Positions 6,336 to 6,996 of a stretch of 6,996 bases of DNA are shown here, piece after piece. Under the pieces are notes generated by a model, which was given only the letters and a program-made list of their open reading frames with translations, did not search any database and was not told the DNA's origin. A program made the position numbers and the translations under genes. Source of the stretch: Flavobacteriales bacterium (GTDB lineage Bacteria > Bacteroidota > Bacteroidia > Flavobacteriales > Flavobacteriaceae); the NCBI GenBank assembly GCA_027032855.1, contig JALVLX010000248.1, forward strand, positions 1 through 6,996. Direction: 5' to 3'. Every line of letters starts with the position of its first letter. Positions within the stretch are counted from its first letter, which is position 1.

Positions 6336-6407
6336 TATGTTTAAACAGTTTGACTCGTTTTGAAATCAAAAACCGTTTGCATATTTCGGAGTTATAAATC
6401 TTATAAT

Positions 6408-6455
6408 AATGTCACCTATTTGGGCTTATTTAGTAAACCCCGAAGAGGTGATATT
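6408..6455. repeat. Imperfect palindrome, REP-like
   Basis: AATGTCACCT (6408-6417) and AGGTGATATT (6446-6455) pair with one mismatch. Inside them GGG (6422-6424) faces CCC (6438-6440), with TTA/TAA pairing nearer the loop. The two halves look like opposite-facing copies of one degenerate unit of about 24 bp. The palindrome lies 73 bp after the EEP stop. No T-tract follows, so it is more likely an intergenic repeat than a classical terminator, though it could slow transcription or protect the 3' end of the mRNA. Confidence 0.55.
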
Positions 6456-6522
6456 ATATAAAAAGATAATAACGATAATTATTAAACCTAATTTATTTTT
6501 ATCCACACAAAACAACATAGAC

Positions 6523-6532
6523 CCTATTTTGA
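6523..6532. repeat. Left target-site duplication, CCTATTTTGA
   Basis: This 10-bp sequence is repeated exactly at 6833-6842 and lies flush against the left inverted repeat of the 300-bp element. The identity continues for two more bases (CA), which here are the first two bases of the inverted repeat, so the duplication could be read as up to 12 bp. Confidence 0.7.
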
Positions 6533-6832
6533 CAGGGCAAACGCACTAAAAAAAATTAAAATATTCCTTTTAGCCCCGTAGGGGCATCCTGTTTGTAATA
6601 GAATAAATGTATCACAATACTAAAAAGCCCCATCGGGGGCGACCTAATAAAATTATCAATAATACACGTTATAGGTCGCTCCTACGGAGCTATTTGTTAT
6701 CATTAACTTGTCTTGTTACAAACGGTACGCTCCTACGGAGCTGATATTAAGAAATTTGCAATTCAAAACAATTTGATTAAAATATTATTTTATGAAAGTT
6801 TCAAATAATATATATATGGTGCGTCTGCCCTG
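6533..6832. mobile_element. MITE-like non-autonomous element, 300 bp
   Basis: The ends are 16-bp terminal inverted repeats with 14 matches. The left end reads CAGGGCAAACGCACTA (6533-6548) and the right end, read inward, CAGGGCAGACGCACCA (6832-6817). Exact 10-bp direct repeats (CCTATTTTGA) sit flush on both sides, the mark of a transposition event. No ORF for a transposase lies inside, so it would have to be mobilised in trans by an element with matching ends. The interior is AT-rich and carries four REP-like hairpins between 6571 and 6742. A 10-bp duplication would suit a DDE transposase such as an IS4-type enzyme, but the family cannot be assigned from these data. Confidence 0.65.
6571..6742. 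repeat. Array of four REP-like hairpins in 2+2 inverted arrangement
   Basis: Four short palindromes are present: GCCCC-GTA-GGGGC (6573-6585), GCCCC-ATCG-GGGGC (6627-6640), GCTCC-TAC-GGAGC (6678-6690) and GCTCC-TAC-GGAGC (6729-6741). The first two read in one orientation and the last two in the other. Outside the stems, GCGACCTA after hairpin 2 (6639-6646) is mirrored by TAGGTCGC before hairpin 3 (6673-6680). GTTTGTAATA after hairpin 1 (6591-6600) is mirrored by TGTTACAAAC before hairpin 4 (6714-6723). The copies therefore nest, 1 with 4 and 2 with 3. The C/T and G/A differences between stems keep base pairing intact, which argues for selection on structure. This resembles REPIN/BIME arrays mobilised by RAYT transposases. 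Confidence 0.75.
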
Positions 6833-6842
6833 CCTATTTTGA
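6833..6842. repeat. Right target-site duplication, CCTATTTTGA
   Basis: An exact copy of 6523-6532, starting at the base after the right inverted repeat. It lies 7 bp before the -33 element of the putative mobA promoter. Confidence 0.7.
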
Positions 6843-6849
6843 CATTAGA

Positions 6850-6884
6850 TTTGATATGATTTTAGGTGGATTATTGTATTTTTG
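6850..6884 (+). promoter_or_regulatory. Promoter of the mobA-like gene
   Basis: TATTTTTG at 6877-6884 is a full match to the Bacteroidota -7 element TAnnTTTG. TTTG at 6850-6853 lies 23 bp upstream, at the long end of the usual -33 spacing. The transcript would start near 6891, leaving a leader of about 11 nt before the ATG at 6902. Confidence 0.6.
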
Positions 6885-6901
6885 CCTAAAATCAACACAA
6901 A

Positions 6902-6996
6902 ATGGAAATTTCCGGAATAGTCATAGCAGGTGGCAAAAGCTTGAGAATGGGAACAGACAAATCTTCATTGATGTTCCGGAACAAAAGTTTTTTGGA
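6902..6996 (+). CDS. mobA: MobA-like molybdenum cofactor guanylyltransferase (5' part)
   Basis: The first 31 codons of a nucleotidyltransferase, cut by the window end. The N-terminal strand and glycine-rich loop, GIVIAGGKSLRMGTDKS (residues 5-21), is the MobA-type signature AGGxSxRMGxDK. Gly10, Gly11, Arg15, Gly17 and Lys20 are the positions expected to contact GTP. MobA transfers GMP from GTP to molybdopterin to form the bis-MGD cofactor used by DMSO-reductase-type molybdoenzymes. An in-frame TAA at 6887-6889, just upstream, fixes the start at 6902. The related MobA-like NTP transferases for CTP or sugar phosphates share this loop, so the exact substrate is likely but not proven from this fragment. 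Confidence 0.8.
   Translation, partial: MEISGIVIAGGKSLRMGTDKSSLMFRNKSFL

Noticed and set aside
6571..6742. CRISPR array
   Set aside because: The units are palindromes in both orientations with unequal spacing (about 38-54 bp). There are no uniform direct repeats and no cas gene in the window.

Overview
The window looks like the chromosome of a Bacteroidota bacterium, probably of the flavobacterial group. The DNA is AT-rich, Shine-Dalgarno sequences are weak or absent, and promoter-like sites follow the Bacteroidota TAnnTTTG pattern. The protein families also fit: DUF4271 next to HemD, a long OstA-like protein, and a DUF2807 protein. No species can be named from the sequence.

Layout. Bases 1-88 hold the possible 3' end of a plus-strand gene and a short 14-bp tandem repeat. 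Bases 89-1527 are a minus-strand pair: a six-helix DUF4271 membrane protein followed, with an ATGA overlap, by uroporphyrinogen-III synthase (hemD, haem synthesis). Bases 1528-1984 are non-coding and contain the promoter of that pair. They also contain a plus-strand unit that no protein gene explains: three copies of ATGTCGTTCA at an exact 21-bp period, a TAnnTTTG promoter element, about 95 nt without a convincing ORF, and a strong intrinsic terminator. Bases 1985-5271 are a minus-strand operon: kdsA (Kdo-8-phosphate synthase, metal-dependent type), a secreted DUF2807 protein, and an OstA/LptA-like periplasmic protein. Kdo synthesis and LPS transport are therefore encoded together, as in the kdsC-lptC-lptA-lptB region of enterobacteria. 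Divergent from kdsA, with only 35 bp between the starts, is a membrane-anchored endonuclease/exonuclease/phosphatase-family protein (5307-6335).

Bases 6336-6901 are a repeat-rich intergenic region. It holds a long imperfect palindrome and then a 300-bp element with 16-bp terminal inverted repeats and flush 10-bp direct repeats, so it looks like a MITE with a target-site duplication. Inside the element are four REP-like hairpins arranged two by two in opposite orientation. Just beyond the right direct repeat lie a promoter and the first 31 codons of a MobA-type molybdenum cofactor guanylyltransferase, cut by the window end.

The protein-coding content is ordinary housekeeping and envelope metabolism. 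The two things most worth following are the putative LytTR-type-regulated small RNA at about 1822-2015 and the REP-carrying MITE at 6533-6832.
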